This document shows, piece after piece, positions 41,794-53,498 of a stretch of 64,000 nucleotides of DNA. The notes under the pieces are model-generated. The model was not told where the DNA came from. It did no database searches and saw nothing but the letters and a program-made list of their open reading frames with translations. The stretch is from Pisolithus tinctorius (Eukaryota > Basidiomycota > Agaricomycetes > Boletales > Pisolithaceae), in the NCBI GenBank assembly GCA_024663395.1, contig JANFAH010000004.1, positions 3,782,001 through 3,846,000 of the forward strand, in the 5' to 3' direction. Numbering within the stretch: position 1 is the stretch's first letter; every line of letters starts with the position of its first letter. A program made the position numbers and the translations under genes.

Positions 41794-42749
41794 TGTGAGT
41801 CAAAGTGTGGAAAGCTGGTGTAAACCAAACAAATCCAACACCAAAGACAAATACAAGCGAGTGGTGGTTTACCTCCACGGAACCTGGAGGGCAGAGAAAG
41901 CTGATGTGGGGGGAGGGACTTCAAGTAGAGTGCTCCTGGCACAAGTCGTCGACAAGTTATGCAGGAGAAGATGAATGGATGATGATTGAGAAGGGGATGC
42001 TGAACGGAGTGAAGGTGTTTAGCTGAAAGTACTTGGGGGTAATGGACTTTTGATAAAATATGCTCCTGGTGCAAGTCAATGACAAGTTACGCAGGAGTGG
42101 ATGGGTGACTAAGCAAACTTGCTGACTAAGTGTGGGGATAAAGCTTCAGTTGAATGATGGAGGCAGATAGACCCCTTCATGGAGCCTCAACTACCAATGA
42201 TAGGAATGGAGACAGATAGACTCTTCTGAATGAGCCTCAACTGTCAACAATGAGTTATGCACTGAAGAACTGACTGACTGCTGAGGGAATGGCTTCTGGT
42301 TGCTTCTTGGTAGCTAAGTACATGGGGGTTTATATACTGAGGGGGGAGCACAGCTTGTGACAAACAAGGCACAAACACTTGGTAAGTAATGAGTAAGGAC
42401 TGAGTAATCATGATGAGTAAGTGAGAAATGAAAAGTAAGCAAGCAAAGAAGATTGGTAAGTATTGGCAATGAACAAGTCAAGGATAGTCAAATCATCACA
42501 AAATGAGTCAAATAGAATCAGAAACTGAGTAAGCACACTGATATCACATTAGGGGGTGGCGATGCAAGTCAGATCTCAGCGGAGACATCTCTATATCCAA
42601 AGACAGCATGACAGATGGATGGTGTTTCCAGATAGGGAAGTATTAATTCCAGAATTGAAGGGCATGAGTCAGGTGTCAAAGGGGGCTAGGGCATTGGGGG
42701 TCTGTGGGGCAATGAGAGCATACATGATTGCATCTCCCACCCTTTTGTC

Positions 42750-43437
42750 CTCTCAGCAAAGTTAACAAAAACTTCGTGGATGGGGTTCTGATGGAGGAGG
42801 AGGAGAAGGGGGGACATCTTCTGCTGGATCTTGCAGTAAGAAGGCAAGATGCATGTCATACTCGTCATGAATGCAATCAGGGAGGCTGGAGGACAGTAGA
42901 CTATGCTGCAGCTGTCACAATGTAGGAAGAATGATGGACAAGATTGGAACAAAGACAGTGCAGGGAGCAGGGAGGAATGATCCATATGCTTCATCAACTG
43001 GGGAGACTGAAACGACCACATAAGACCTTTCTAACCGAGTGACAGACCTGAGGTGACCAAAGAACGTCCTTCTGGAAGTCATACTGACAAGGAGAACACG
43101 CTGACCAAGCTGCATGGGACGAGATGGGGCTGACAACGATGGGATGAACCAGGGGGCTTCAGGACAGAAGCTGGTGGGAACGCCTGGCAGATATACATAG
43201 CCACTGTCTCTGGCAAATGAGACAAGCAAGATGATTGATGAAGAGGTGGCCATGATTGATGGACTTAGTGAAATGAGCATCTGATGGATGGAGTGCTGTA
43301 GAAACGCGCAGGGTGTGAGGATCCTCTCCAAATTTGGAAGGAAGAATCGTGGGGCTGAGCACTTTAAGCGAGTGTGGGAACGGAGTCGATATCTTTGGAA
43401 ATGGTGGAGATACAATGAAAACCGGAATGCCGTACAC
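42750..43437 (-). pseudogene. Family-H 3' protein segment, left arm
   Basis: Two overlapping minus frames together reproduce the protein seen at 6277-6945 (IPVFIVSPPFPKISTPFPHS, TSRRTFFGHLRSVTRLERSYV), with frameshifts between them. Decayed copy. Confidence 0.6.
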
Positions 43438-43659
43438 CGGTGCTAAAAACCTTTAACATGCACTTAACTCGCTTCCTCTTTTCTCTTTAGCACTGACAAC
43501 TCATTCTTGTGCAAAGGATGACTGTTAACATCTGACAGTCTTTCTACACATGAGGCCTTTAGTCTTCATCTGCATGCTTGGGCATTGTGTGCAACTCGTC
43601 AACAAGTTAGGCAGAGTCAGCTGTAACCATGTCCACAACACCTTTGGTGTGTGACATCA

Positions 43660-43939
43660 CCTCAGGTCTGTCACTCAGCTAGAAAGGTCTTATGTGGTCG
43701 TTTCAGTCTCCCCAGTTGATGAAGCATATGGATCATTCCTCCCTGCTCCCTGCACCATCTTTGTTCCAATCTTGTCCATCATTCTTCCTACATTGCAACA
43801 GCTACAGCATAGTCTACTGTTCTCCAGCCTCCCTGATCGCATTCATGATGAGTATGACATGCATCTTGCCTTCTTACTGCAAGATCCAGCAGAAGACATC
43901 CCCCCTTCTCCTCCTCCTCCATCAGAGCCCCATTCATGA
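43660..43939 (+). pseudogene. Family-H 3' protein segment, right arm
   Basis: VVSVSPVDEAYGSFLPAPC and DRIHDEYDMHLAFLLQD match the C-terminal third of the 6277-6945 frame, ending just before the LTR at 43981. The N-terminal part is absent because the arm starts at about 43655. Confidence 0.6.
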
Positions 43940-44906
43940 AGTTTTTGTTAACTTCACTGAGAGGACAAAATGGTGGGAGATGTGATTGCGTATGCTCTCA
44001 TTGCCCCACAGACCCCCAATGCCCTAGCCCCCTTTGACACCTGACTCATGCCCTTCAATTCTGGAATTAATACTTCCCTATCTGGAAACACCATCCATCT
44101 GTCATGCTGTCTTTGGATCTAGAGATGTCTCTGCCAAGATCTAACTTGCATCGCCACCCCCTAATGTGATGTCAGTGCACTTACTCAGTTTCTGATTCTA
44201 TTTGACTCATTTTGTGATATTTTGACTATCCTTGACTCATTCATTGCCAATACTTACCAATCTTCTTTGCTTGCTTACTTTTCATTTCTCGCTTACTCAT
44301 TATGATTACTCAGTCCTTACTCATTACTTACCAAGTGTTTGTGCCTTGTTTGTCACAAGCTGTGCCCCCCCCCCACAGTATATAAACCCCCATGTACTTA
44401 GCTATCAGGAAGCAATCAGAAGCAATCCAGCAGTCAGTTCAGCTCAGCTCAGCATATCTCATCATCAACAGTTGAGGCTCCACAAAGGGGTCTATCTGTC
44501 ATCATTTGTATACTTGGTAGTTGAGGCTCATTCGGAAGAGTCTATCTGCCATCCTTCATCATCTGAAGCTTCCTCTTAGTCAGCAGTCTTAGTCATCCCC
44601 CCCACTCCTGCATAACTCGTCATCGACTTGTGCAAGGAGCATATTCTATCAAAGTCCATTACCCACAAGTACTTTCAGCTGAACACCTTCACTCTGTTCA
44701 GCATCCCCTCCTCAGTCATCATCCATTCATCTACTCCTGCATAACTCATCAACAACTTGCACCAGGAGCACCTCCACTTGAAGTCTCCCCCACATTTAGG
44801 TTTCTCTGCACTCCAGGTTCCGCAGAGGCAAACCACCACTCGCTCTTATTTGTCTTTTGTGTTGGATTTGTTTGGTTTTCACCAGCATTCCACACTTTGA
44901 CTCACA

Positions 44907-45660
44907 GTGTCCCTGTATGGAGTGGGGAAGGTGGGGGGTTGGGTCTTGAGATGATTCTTCATGTCTGTGAGTGTCATTTTTATTGTGTCCATTTCTTTGA
45001 TCAGATTTTTAACATGGGATTCCAGTTGGGAAGTGTCCACGTGGCTGGGGGAGCTGGTGATCGATTTGATCCTCTTGATGGTGTTATCGCTGGCGGTCCT
45101 TGTGTTCTCATTGGTTTTTCTAGGTTTTCGGCAGCTGAAAGGATGTTGGCTACTTGAGGGGATATCATGGCTATGACTGATGTCTCTATTTTTCTTGAGA
45201 CTGCTGTGATGATGGATTCAGTTAGTTCTGATGTGGCAAGTTCTCTGACCAAGTATGCTGTGGCACAGATTGCTGAGTGCAGGGTGTTGTTTACCCCCTT
45301 GGTCTGAGATATGTAGAAGAGGGCATGCAAAATGTGTTCCAGCATGGTTGGTTCACCCTGTATTATGTAGAGCTGGTCCAGGAAAGTTCTGGCTGTGGCT
45401 GTATCCTTGATCTTGGCTTCCAGGTCATTGATGATTTCGTTGAGTGAGAGACTGCTGCTTCTGGTAGTTTTGCCAAGTTGAGTGGGGTTTGATATTCAGG
45501 GACCTGGCGGGGGACCTGGCATGGCGTGGGAATGTGACCTTGAGGATGTTCATCCTGTCGATGTCATAAAGCAGGGGGGTGATGGTGTGGGTGTTGTTTT
45601 TGCATCTGCTCTTGTGAGTATAACTCTGCAAGAATGCTACTGTATGTCACTGTAACCTGC
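44907..45660 (-). pseudogene. Possible LINE ORF1 fragment
   Basis: The minus frame 45001-45345 reads HILHALFYISQTKGVNNTL, REL-ATSELTESIITAVSRK, IAMISPQVANILSAAENLE. The helical Thr/Ser/Glu pattern, with repeated short helices and QVA-IL, resembles the N-terminal coiled region of ORF1 proteins I associate with agaricomycete LINEs. No zinc knuckle, endonuclease or reverse transcriptase is seen. An alternative is an unrelated coiled-coil gene fragment. Confidence 0.35.
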
Positions 45661-45959
45661 GACAGGCTCTGCTGAATCTGGCTGGGGCAAGAAGGTCAAA
45701 GAAAAAATTTCTTTTGGGGTCCTTGTCGGGGTGCCATGTGGAGTGGGGTCAAGAAGCATTCTGGTAGAAGTTGCAATCAAACAGCCAGATCCAACAACCC
45801 CTGTCCAATCTCCCCAATCCTCACCATCCAAGCATTCAGGGTCTTGCTCCCACAAGCACTTTGATCCATGGGCAGATTCAGCCTTTGACAGACATGAAAG
45901 TATGAGCCCACTGGTCCAGCAGCTGAAGTTACTGTGGAAAAAGGTATGCAGCAGTTCAC

Positions 45960-48120
45960 CAACCTGAAAGCAGACTTCACATGGTGTGTCAGACACAGAA
46001 TGATTACATCTGCAAATGGGTTCCACAGAAGGGGGAGTTCTTGAAGATACTCCTGGAGCTGGAAGCCTCCCCAGAGCCAAGGAACTGCACCTGGTGTGGC
46101 AATGACAGGGTATACAGATGTCTGGATTGCTTGCATCAGCCCCTGTTCTGTACAGAATGTTGCCAGAAGAGTCATGAGAGCCTGCCTTTCCACAGGATCC
46201 AACAGCAAACAGGGGACTTCTATGAGAAATCAGCCCTCCACATGGTGAGAGATCAGTTGGTTGCCCAGAGTTACATTCACATCAAGAGCCACAGACTGGC
46301 ATTCAGTTTCACCTGGGACATGGCAGAGCACCCTGTCCCCAAGTGATCACACAAGCCCAGCCAGCAGCAGGTGAACCTCTACCCATGGATGATCAAGCAT
46401 GGGAATATGTGGAAGATATTGAAGAAAACCCAAAGCACCTGCATCCTCCAGCAGGGTCAAGATATCTCACCATCATGGATGTCACAGGTGTTCATTTCAT
46501 TGTAGTGAATTGGTGTGAATGTGGGACTGCAGAAACCCAGTACATACAGTTACTCAGAGCCAAGCTATTTCCCTCAACATTTGAGAAGCCAAGCACTGCA
46601 TTCACATTTGCAGTTCTGGATGACTTCCTGAGGGACAACCTGGAATGTGGAACATCCAGTATGAACTATTACAGCAAGTTGTGTCAGATCACATCTAGTG
46701 TGTTTCCACACCTTGTTCCAGTAAGATTTGATATTTTGGTTCCAAGTGCTGGAATGTCCGAAGGGTCAATCAGGATAGATACTGTGAGCTTCTACAGGTT
46801 GTGCAGAAATGGTGGTACCTCAAGCTACTTAAATGGAATGGATTCCAGGGGACAGCCAGGTCAGCAGGGAAAGGTGGACTGGCATTATTTTGCATGGCAT
46901 GCCCCCAGCCTGGAATAAATGTTGATACTAATGAGGATTTGGATCAGTAAGCAGTTCCAATAATGCAATCCTCATATGCTGACCTTCTCCAGCTGGCAGT
47001 TCACCTGCACAGTAGTAATGGACAGAAACTTTAAAGCAGAACACATGCATGAGTGGAAATCCAAAGATCAAGTATGGTTGATGGATGGATGGGGTTATAT
47101 GGTGACCAATCCACACTATGTGGACTATTTGAAGGCCACTCCACATATTGCAGAGGTATGAATTCATTCAACCCATGCAAAACATGATCTGAGCTCAGGC
47201 ACAGAAATCCACCTGCAACAACCATAGAGCTATCAGTCAGGCAAATGCAGCCCAGGGAAAGCTTCATGCAACAGGAATTGGGGCAACTGCATGTGCATGG
47301 CATGGATGCTTTTATCCACATTGTGTTGTTGACTTCCAAAAAGGAGAAAGGTAAGAGGTTGAATCTTTGATTTTGACACCTGCTGATGGTGCTGCAGACA
47401 GTTGAACATGGACTACTCTTTGGTGAATGCATTGGGATATGATATGGAAGGGATCAAACAAGTGGTTTGCTTCTATGACATTAACTGCTCCTACATGGCA
47501 AATCTGCAGAAGCATGTGGGTTGAAGTGAGTTGATTGATATCCCATCATCACTTTGGATTATCCCTGGAATTGGCATATGGCATGTGCATGGGCACAAGA
47601 AGGAATGCTATGCACAGTATGCCCCACTGTTCATCAAGGGGGCTGGATGGGTAGATGGAGAAATCATTGAAATGTTGTGGTCTGTCCTTAACATGGCATT
47701 CACATCTGCATGTGGGATGACCTCACCACACCACCAAGAACTGCTGGATTTCCAGATGAATGATTCCAACTTCATGAAGATAATTTGGATTGGATAGTCT
47801 GAGGATCCACTTGCAGTGCACTCTCCGACATCCAAGATTAAGCAGATAGCCTATTGCAGAAGCTCAAAGTGGCTCGAGCAGCAGTGCCATTGGTGAGGCA
47901 GGCATATATCAAGCTAGATGAAGCCTTGCCTGCAGAGCAGCAAAACAACTGGTGAATGCAAGAGATTCATGCACTGCACAATTGTGTCAACAACCCATCT
48001 GTCATGGACATCTTCAAAGTTCAATTAAGAGCAGGTATGGTGTCTGCCTTTTTGGATAAATGCAAAATACTTACATATCACAAGAAGCACCAACAGTGCA
48101 TGCCATTGAACTAGCATTAT
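45960..48120 (+). pseudogene. KDZ (Kyakuja/Dileera/Zisupton) transposase with CxC2 cysteine cluster, decayed
   Basis: Domain order fits the family. N-terminal CxC2 cluster: CTWC, CLDC, CTEC and HESLPFHRIQQQTGDFYE (46090-46230). A conserved TIMDVTGVHFIVVNWCECG block and LLRAKLFPSTFEKPSTAFTF (46480-46620) follow. A likely intron at about 46722-46778 leads to YCELLQVVQKWWYLKLLK and GLALFCMACPQPGIN. The core has MDRNFKAEHMHEW with the first catalytic Asp (about 47020), CNNHRAISQANA, GIGATACAWHGCF, HCVVDFQKGER, then GIGIWHVHGHKKECYAQYA, GAGWVDGEIIEMLW and MNDSNFMKIIW (47560-47790). Several frameshifts and stops. Cut-and-paste type DNA transposase; inactive here. Confidence 0.88.
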
Positions 48121-48198
48121 TGGAGAGGAGTGGTCAATCATAATGGAAATATAAAACAACATTGTATATACTGTGGAGGAGTAAAATGATAGATGGCC

Positions 48199-49666
48199 TT
48201 ATTCACCCTGCTGTCCTATCTGCCCTTGTCTCATCTGCCAGAGGCCCAAAGAGATTGATGAGGTTGTCACCCAATGGTTGTCCATATACCCAAATACACA
48301 GAGCCTCCAGCTCACAAGCCATCCTGTCCAACATCTGCATGGTCTTGTCATGTTGTATTTGGAAATCATACATTCAATCCTTGTAGTATTGGTGGTGGGC
48401 CTCAGCATCACAGAGTCAACATTCCAAATCTTGGATTTGCTCTTTGAATGTTGGATGTTTGTGACACCTCAGCAATTGGGGCACAGATGGGTGATGGTGT
48501 GCTGGAAGTTGCAGCAGTTGTGAGTTGGACAGGTGCTGCTGTTGTTGATGGGCAGGTGTCCGCTTCGAATACAAGGGTTAACCACAATACTTAGCATAAA
48601 TGTGGAGTGATTAAATGTACCTGCTACCATAGATTCCTCTGCCTCCTGCACAATGGAGGTGCCAGCCTCAATGATCAAATCCACTTGTACAGCAGCTGGG
48701 ATTGGGCAGGAATCCCTGTGTTTGAATGCAGGAATATGTATCTCTGAATAAAATTTGAGTCAGCAGTAAATACATGGAAATTGAGAATGTACTGAGTGAA
48801 GATCCCTCAGGGATTGTCTCTCCCTGGTTGGAGGGCCCAACCCCAGCATTGATGGCTTTGGAAGCCATCAAAACATGTCACTTTGGGAGACATTCCTTTG
48901 GGCCTCCATCATTGGGGATAGACTTCAAAGCTCACTTTTTTCCCCTGGCTCATGATGGATTCTGTCAAGTTGGAGTGGCAATGCCACCTTTGGCATGGCT
49001 GCATCAAATCTCATGACCATCACACAGGATGCAGGACTTCCCAGGGTTCCTGTAGCATCAGACCTTGCATCTGTGGCATGACAGGCAGGAATGGGGGTCA
49101 GGAGAAGGCATCCTTCTGGCAGCTATGGCAGCATGACCATTTAGTCCATCCAATGGTGGATGAGGCTTGTGCTTCAATTGGCCTTGAGTGGGAACATTGT
49201 CTTCATTGTTGGTTTCTGCTGTTGCCTTCCTAGTGTGGGATTGACCTCTGGATCAATGGGACATTGTTTTCACATCAGCTTTGTGCTTCTGCCTGTGTCA
49301 TGCTGGTTCTTCCTCATTGTCCTCCTTTTCTGGCACCTCATCTCCACCCTCATCATCCACCTCCATCCTGTGCAAGCTCTCCACTATCATTTTCTCCACC
49401 TCTGCCTCAGTCACTTTCCATTTTCCTTTGTCACTCCTAGGCATTTTGGTCTCTTGAGTGGGTGGTGTTGGTGTTGGCACAACACAGGGCATAGGGAGGC
49501 CCAACCAGTGGTAGTTGTATTGACACTCAATGATGTCAAGCCACTTGTGGTTGGTGATATTGGTTTTGGAAGGGGATAGGGCAGTCTTCCACTCAGGCCA
49601 TGGGTGGTCAAGTGAGCCAAGCTCTTCATGCCACTTTAAGAATGTGTCAATGCTGATGAGGGTCAT
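48199..49666 (-). pseudogene. Decayed gene with Zn2Cys6-like cluster and coiled C-terminus
   Basis: One minus frame from the Met at 49666 continues to about 48770 interrupted mainly by TGA codons, each where Arg would fit. N-terminal part: WHEELGSLDHPWPEWKTAL, then a KGKWKVTEAEVEKMI helix and an acidic run (DDEGGDEVPEKEDNEEE). The cysteine cluster at 49078-48998 reads CHRCKV-x-CYRNPGKSC, then CDGHEI-x-C, spacing CX2CX3CX7CX2CX6C. A probable short intron follows, then 48199-48411 with a helical HDKTMQMLDRMACELEAL. It resembles the antisense gene in element B in layout. Function unknown. Confidence 0.5.
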
Positions 49667-50353
49667 CAGAATCTAATCCATCCTAGCAATGAGGTCACAT
49701 ACAGCATCCTGAATACATCAGTTAGTGAAAAAATGTGATGACACTATGACACACTAGTTCATCATTTATCACCTTAATGGCACCTCTCCACTTCACAATG
49801 TTTTCCACCTTTCCCAGCTTGCTGCTTTCCACAATATCCTTGAAGTAAATTTGAAGGATGCAGTTGGCCACAGCATTGAGCTCAGGCAATTTCTTGAAGA
49901 GCTTGCAAGATAATGACAACAACATGTTTCTGATGATGAGATGATGGAGTAGTTCAATGGTGAGAGTGGTGATGGTGATTGGAGAGCGGAAGAGTCAGAG
50001 GTTAAAGACAGATGAGGAGATATGTGGATGTCACATTTTTTATCCCACCTATGAATGATTCCCATGGCATGATGGCAATACTGGTACAAGTCAATAATCC
50101 TGAATGCATATATGAAGCAGAGGCTCAGATAAAAATATTATGCATTGTTCTGGAATAACATTGCCATTTGTTTTGCATGTTTCCCATCTACCCCAATGGC
50201 AGAGTCCTGGCTTGCAGCTACATAGACCAGTACCTGAGATTCCAACTGAATAGGCAAATCATCCAACATGAAACACAATTCATAGTGGGAAACCCAGATA
50301 CTCTATAGTGCAAGAGGCCCCACTTTCTTCATTTCTTGTCTTCCTGGGCCCAT
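49667..50353. other. No recognisable gene
   Basis: Only short frames (for example 49793-50089 minus) without known motifs. CpG-poor. It may be the upstream or 5' exon region of the decayed gene at 48199-49666. Confidence 0.35.
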
Positions 50354-50584
50354 TGTCATGACCATGACACCAGCGTAAGCCCCAAATACCTACTCCGCCC
50401 TCCTCCGACATGTTCCCACGCTTCTCCGCCCTCCTCCGATGTGTTCCCGCACTCCTCCGACCCTCCCGACACATCTCCACACCTCTCCGAGTTCCCCTGT
50501 CCATGTTCTGACCAACTCCGCTCAACTCCACCCTGAGGTTGGTCACGTGGGTTGTCGGACTTGCGGCCCTGCATTCTAGATAGC

Positions 50585-51117
50585 ACTGGAAGCATTTCTC
50601 AATTTCTTTGCTAAAAACATTTAAAAAAAAGATTGAAAAATGAGACTCTTTAATTTGGGATGTTTTTGTGACAAATATTGTAAAAACATATAGGATTTGT
50701 ATTGTCTACCATGCCTCACAAAATATTATCAGAAAAACTTAAATTGTTGCATATAAAATAATTATGGATGTTCAGTAGAATGATTTTGAGTACAATATGT
50801 GTGATACATTGTAAATAGTTCTCCAATATATCTCACTTTTTTTTGGATTTAACAGTCTGCTTTTTTGTGAGCAGAAAGTTTAAAAGGTAGGAAGTATTTA
50901 CTTAGCCCAAATATTGTACTGCAATAATGAATTGTGTGCTAAAGCTCATCTGAAAAACATTCTGCCTTTTTTATGCACAAACATGTAATATGCAGTGAAA
51001 TATTTTTCAACAAAAAATCAAATCAGATATAAAGTCTTTCCACATGAAAATCATAGATCAAAACATCAAAAATTACTTCTGGATGAAATATTGAGTATAT
51101 TATTACATGTTCCAGGC
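50585..51117. mobile_element. AT-rich insert, possible small DNA element
   Basis: Strikingly AT-rich compared with both flanks and without coding capacity. The ends CTGGAAGCAT and ATGTTCCAG are roughly inverse, a weak terminal inverted repeat. The LTR-A sequence it replaces is not duplicated, so deletion accompanied the insertion or the ends are misjudged. Confidence 0.35.
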
Positions 51118-51131
51118 TGTCATTGTCATCA

Positions 51132-51162
51132 TGTGGTGGTGGTGGTGGTGGTGGTGGTGGTG
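51132..51162 (+). repeat. (GGT)n microsatellite
   Basis: About ten uninterrupted GGT/GTG units follow ATCAT and end in GGGTTGG. Confidence 0.95.
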
Positions 51163-51354
51163 GGTTGGTACTGACAATGGTAGTTGAGTGTTGTTGTAGA
51201 GCTCACAAATTATGCTGATATAATCATGCAATGCATCCAGTCCTCTGGCCTCTGCCTTCCATCCCTCTGAATCTCCCCTCTCCCCTCTCACCATTCTAAC
51301 ACTCTTCCAACCTCCACTCTGAAATCTGAAGGCTGAGCTTGTACAAGGGATGCT

Positions 51355-51960
51355 TCAAGAGCAACAACTCACTGTAGTCCTAGGAGTGCTTGAGATGGAG
51401 CATGTGACCCAAGCATCAACACTCACTGTGTTCCACTTCACATTAATTTCTGGGTGGTCCCAGCTGAGATGCTTGTGAAGCACTGTGTGGTTGTTGAATG
51501 TACCATGCAAATCACACATGACACAAGACCATGACTGAACAGTGGTCCTACTGGTAGTGGATGCCACTTCCTGCTCTTCAGTGCCATTGGGGGGGGGCAT
51601 GGACATGTGATAGAAATGGGATGTGCCAGTGATGACTGGATTAATCCCAAGCATCTTGCATCTGACTTTGAATCCTTTTTGTATATTGCACCAGAGGAAG
51701 GGGAATCTTGATTGAGCAGAGTGAGTTGGTTCCTCCATGACATCATCATCTGCTATATCATGCACTGTGCTGTGATCTGCAGTGTCATACAAAGACATGT
51801 TCTCTTCTTCTGAGTCATCACATAGGTTCTTGTGCTGCTGCTCATCTTGGGGTGCTGTGCACTTCATATCCACTTTAGGCTGACCAGATTTGACACCAAA
51901 CTGTAATTTTCTTGCAGCCTTGAAACCCACCTTTGGCTGCCTACAAGACTTGAGCAGCAC
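51355..51960 (-). pseudogene. C2H2 zinc-finger-containing gene fragment
   Basis: The minus frame carries a C2H2-like finger, CVMCDLHGTFNNHTVLHKHL followed by SWDHPEI (51535-51455). Upstream is an acidic segment (DDSEEENMSLYDTADH) and LWCNIQKGFKVRCKML. The N-terminal third of the open frame (51961-52080) lies in LTR-A sequence and is probably chance. I know similar finger proteins as recurrent agaricomycete hypotheticals. Possibly a retained part of a mobile insert. Confidence 0.45.
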
Positions 51961-52079
51961 ACAAGCTGAACCCAATGCCTTCACTCCACTTCTGCCTCTT
52001 GGCTTTGTCAGACTTCCTCTGCACTTTGATTCTAGCCCTCTGGCAGTGTCAGAGTTTGTCAGAGTGAGTGGTCCTGACA

Positions 52080-52967
52080 CATAGGTTTTGACCTCAAGGC
52101 ACTTAAATTGGTACTAAGCTGTATTTAAAGAAGAGCTGTAGGGGAAGCATGTGCACTTGGTATAGGGAGGCTCAGACCATGCATGGGACAACCACTGGCA
52201 GGAGCAGCAGGATGAGGATGAGGGGGAGCCACAATTGTAATTACAAACACTGCAAAATTAGTTCCATCACCACCCACAGGCCACTATATCCATGCACCCC
52301 CATTTCAAAATTGGCCACTCATTTTGCCAGATACTCAGATGACACTCAGATGGTAGTCTGATCAGCTTGGCTTGAAGTGGCAATGCACTTGAAAGCAATG
52401 GCAGTCACAAGATCTACAACTATACAGTAGTCCACTACTTAATACTACATACTGTGTGCATTGAATGACCTGTGTTCAAAGACTCCTTTGTGCCTCTCAA
52501 AGGGACTGATTCAATATCTTAGAACAATGTAACCACAAGCATCAATATATGTTGCCTCAACTCAATACAGGCATTCATGCTCTCTTTCAGTTATAATGCA
52601 TGAAAATAAATTCAGTACTACAATTACAATAGGCATCAAGTACAGGCATCCATACACCAGGATGCTTGAGCCAGGAGATCATGGGCAAGTAGGTTGAGAG
52701 GCAGGCAAAGCCTTGAAAGCAATGGGACTCAGAGAATCATCAAACTCACTGGTAGGTATTGTTCTTATTTAAATCTGTTTACTATTTTTTTTCAATTAAA
52801 TCTTGTCCCTTACTTACAGTTTGAATGTCATCAACAGTTCTGGCAACTCTCATAGGAACTTTTTCAGTAATGCAGCCAGCTGTACAGGATTGTCCTGTGA
52901 GAGATCCACAGTCAAAGGGTCATGATCAATGTTTTCTCTGAGCATGAATGATGCATACAGTAATCAG
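52080..52967. other. No recognisable gene
   Basis: CpG-poor, no frame longer than about 70 codons with recognisable content. A T-rich stretch lies near 52780-52800. Confidence 0.4.
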
Positions 52968-53498
52968 CTAACATCCAGAGGCAGTGATAATGATGTGACA
53001 GTTTTTCACTAGTCCCTGATTGATTGAAAAGTTCTGCATGAGACAATAAAGACCACCAATGCATACAGCTAAAGAGTGTGGTAGGAGTCCAGGAGGTGGA
53101 TGTGAGGCAATGTAATCCAACATAGTACCTTGAGGAGACACCAACCCAGCATTGTTAGCCTCTTTCAGTGAGTCAGGGGCAAGGTAGGATATGGAAGACA
53201 TTTGAAGGCAGCTGAGCATGATGGTGTTGTAGGTGTCATCAACTTGATGATTGGTAGGTCATAGTATGGCACATCTCATGCACACATCAGGTTGAGCCAT
53301 AAGATCTGCAGGGAAAATGTAATTCACCAATTCATCTGTGTTTGGCCCATGTTCTTCAAGGTAACAGGGGATGTCTTGCAACATGTTTTCTGTGACACTG
53401 TGGCACTTGTACAGCCACACAGCCCACCACAGTGTCACAGAAAGGTCCCCCTCTGTACAGTGAGCAAAAAAATTTAAATACCACATTTTGGGGCACAA
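52968..53498 (-). pseudogene. Helitron-type PIF1-like helicase, C-terminal fragment
   Basis: Reading minus from 53498: MLQDIPCYLEEHGPNTDEL, VNYIFPADL, CMRCAIL; then, after a stop, a block with ISYLAPDSLKEANNAG, a PQGTMLDYIASHPPPGLLPH segment, and LYCLMQNFSINQGLVKNC. These match in order the PIF1-like helicase C-terminal region of Helitron Rep-Hel proteins (Y--SDT-EEADN, the linker, G-PPH-L, and the -L-RN--P--GL-NGT box near motif VI). The Walker A and Rep parts are not present. Rolling-circle transposon remnant. Confidence 0.7.

Larger units (their letters stand above)
41794..44906. mobile_element. Inverted pair of family-H element ends (large imperfect palindrome)
   Basis: Left arm 41794 to about 43655 is minus: an LTR (41794-42732) and internal 3' sequence to beyond the ORF start. 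Right arm about 43655-44906 is plus: shorter internal part and an LTR (43981-44906). The outer ends are mirror images (CACTGTGAGTCAAAGTGTGG left, CCACACTTTGACTCACAGTG right). Neither arm has a 5' half. No target duplication is seen: the left flank is element A pol, the right flank an unrelated LINE-like fragment. A rearrangement or inverted double insertion is more likely than one element. Confidence 0.7.
50354..52079 (+). repeat. LTR-A copy 3, interrupted by two unrelated segments
   Basis: Starts TGTCATGACCATGACACC. The first 230 bp closely match the copy at 29935. LTR-A sequence returns at about 51265-51348 (CTGAAATCTGAAGGCTGAGC) and again at about 51950-52079, ending GGTCCTGACA. This is complementary to the start (TGTCATGACC/TGTCAGGACC), which fixes the LTR ends. 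The intervening 50585 to about 51117 is AT-rich and about 51349-51950 carries a zinc-finger frame; neither is LTR-A. A solo LTR or an old 3' LTR. Confidence 0.65.

Noticed and set aside
41794..44906. One foldback DNA transposon with long inverted repeats
   Set aside because: The arms are recognisable LTR plus internal sequence of a family seen elsewhere, of unequal length, and without a target duplication.
51132..51162. GGT tract as a functional element
   Set aside because: Simple microsatellite; no supporting context.
9131..52079. LTR-A copies at 9131 and 50354 as the two LTRs of one element A
   Set aside because: No matching target duplication and no A pol 3' half between 44907 and 50353; the right copy is treated as independent.
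51961..52080. N-terminal part of the zinc-finger frame
   Set aside because: The sequence belongs to LTR-A, so the open frame there is fortuitous.
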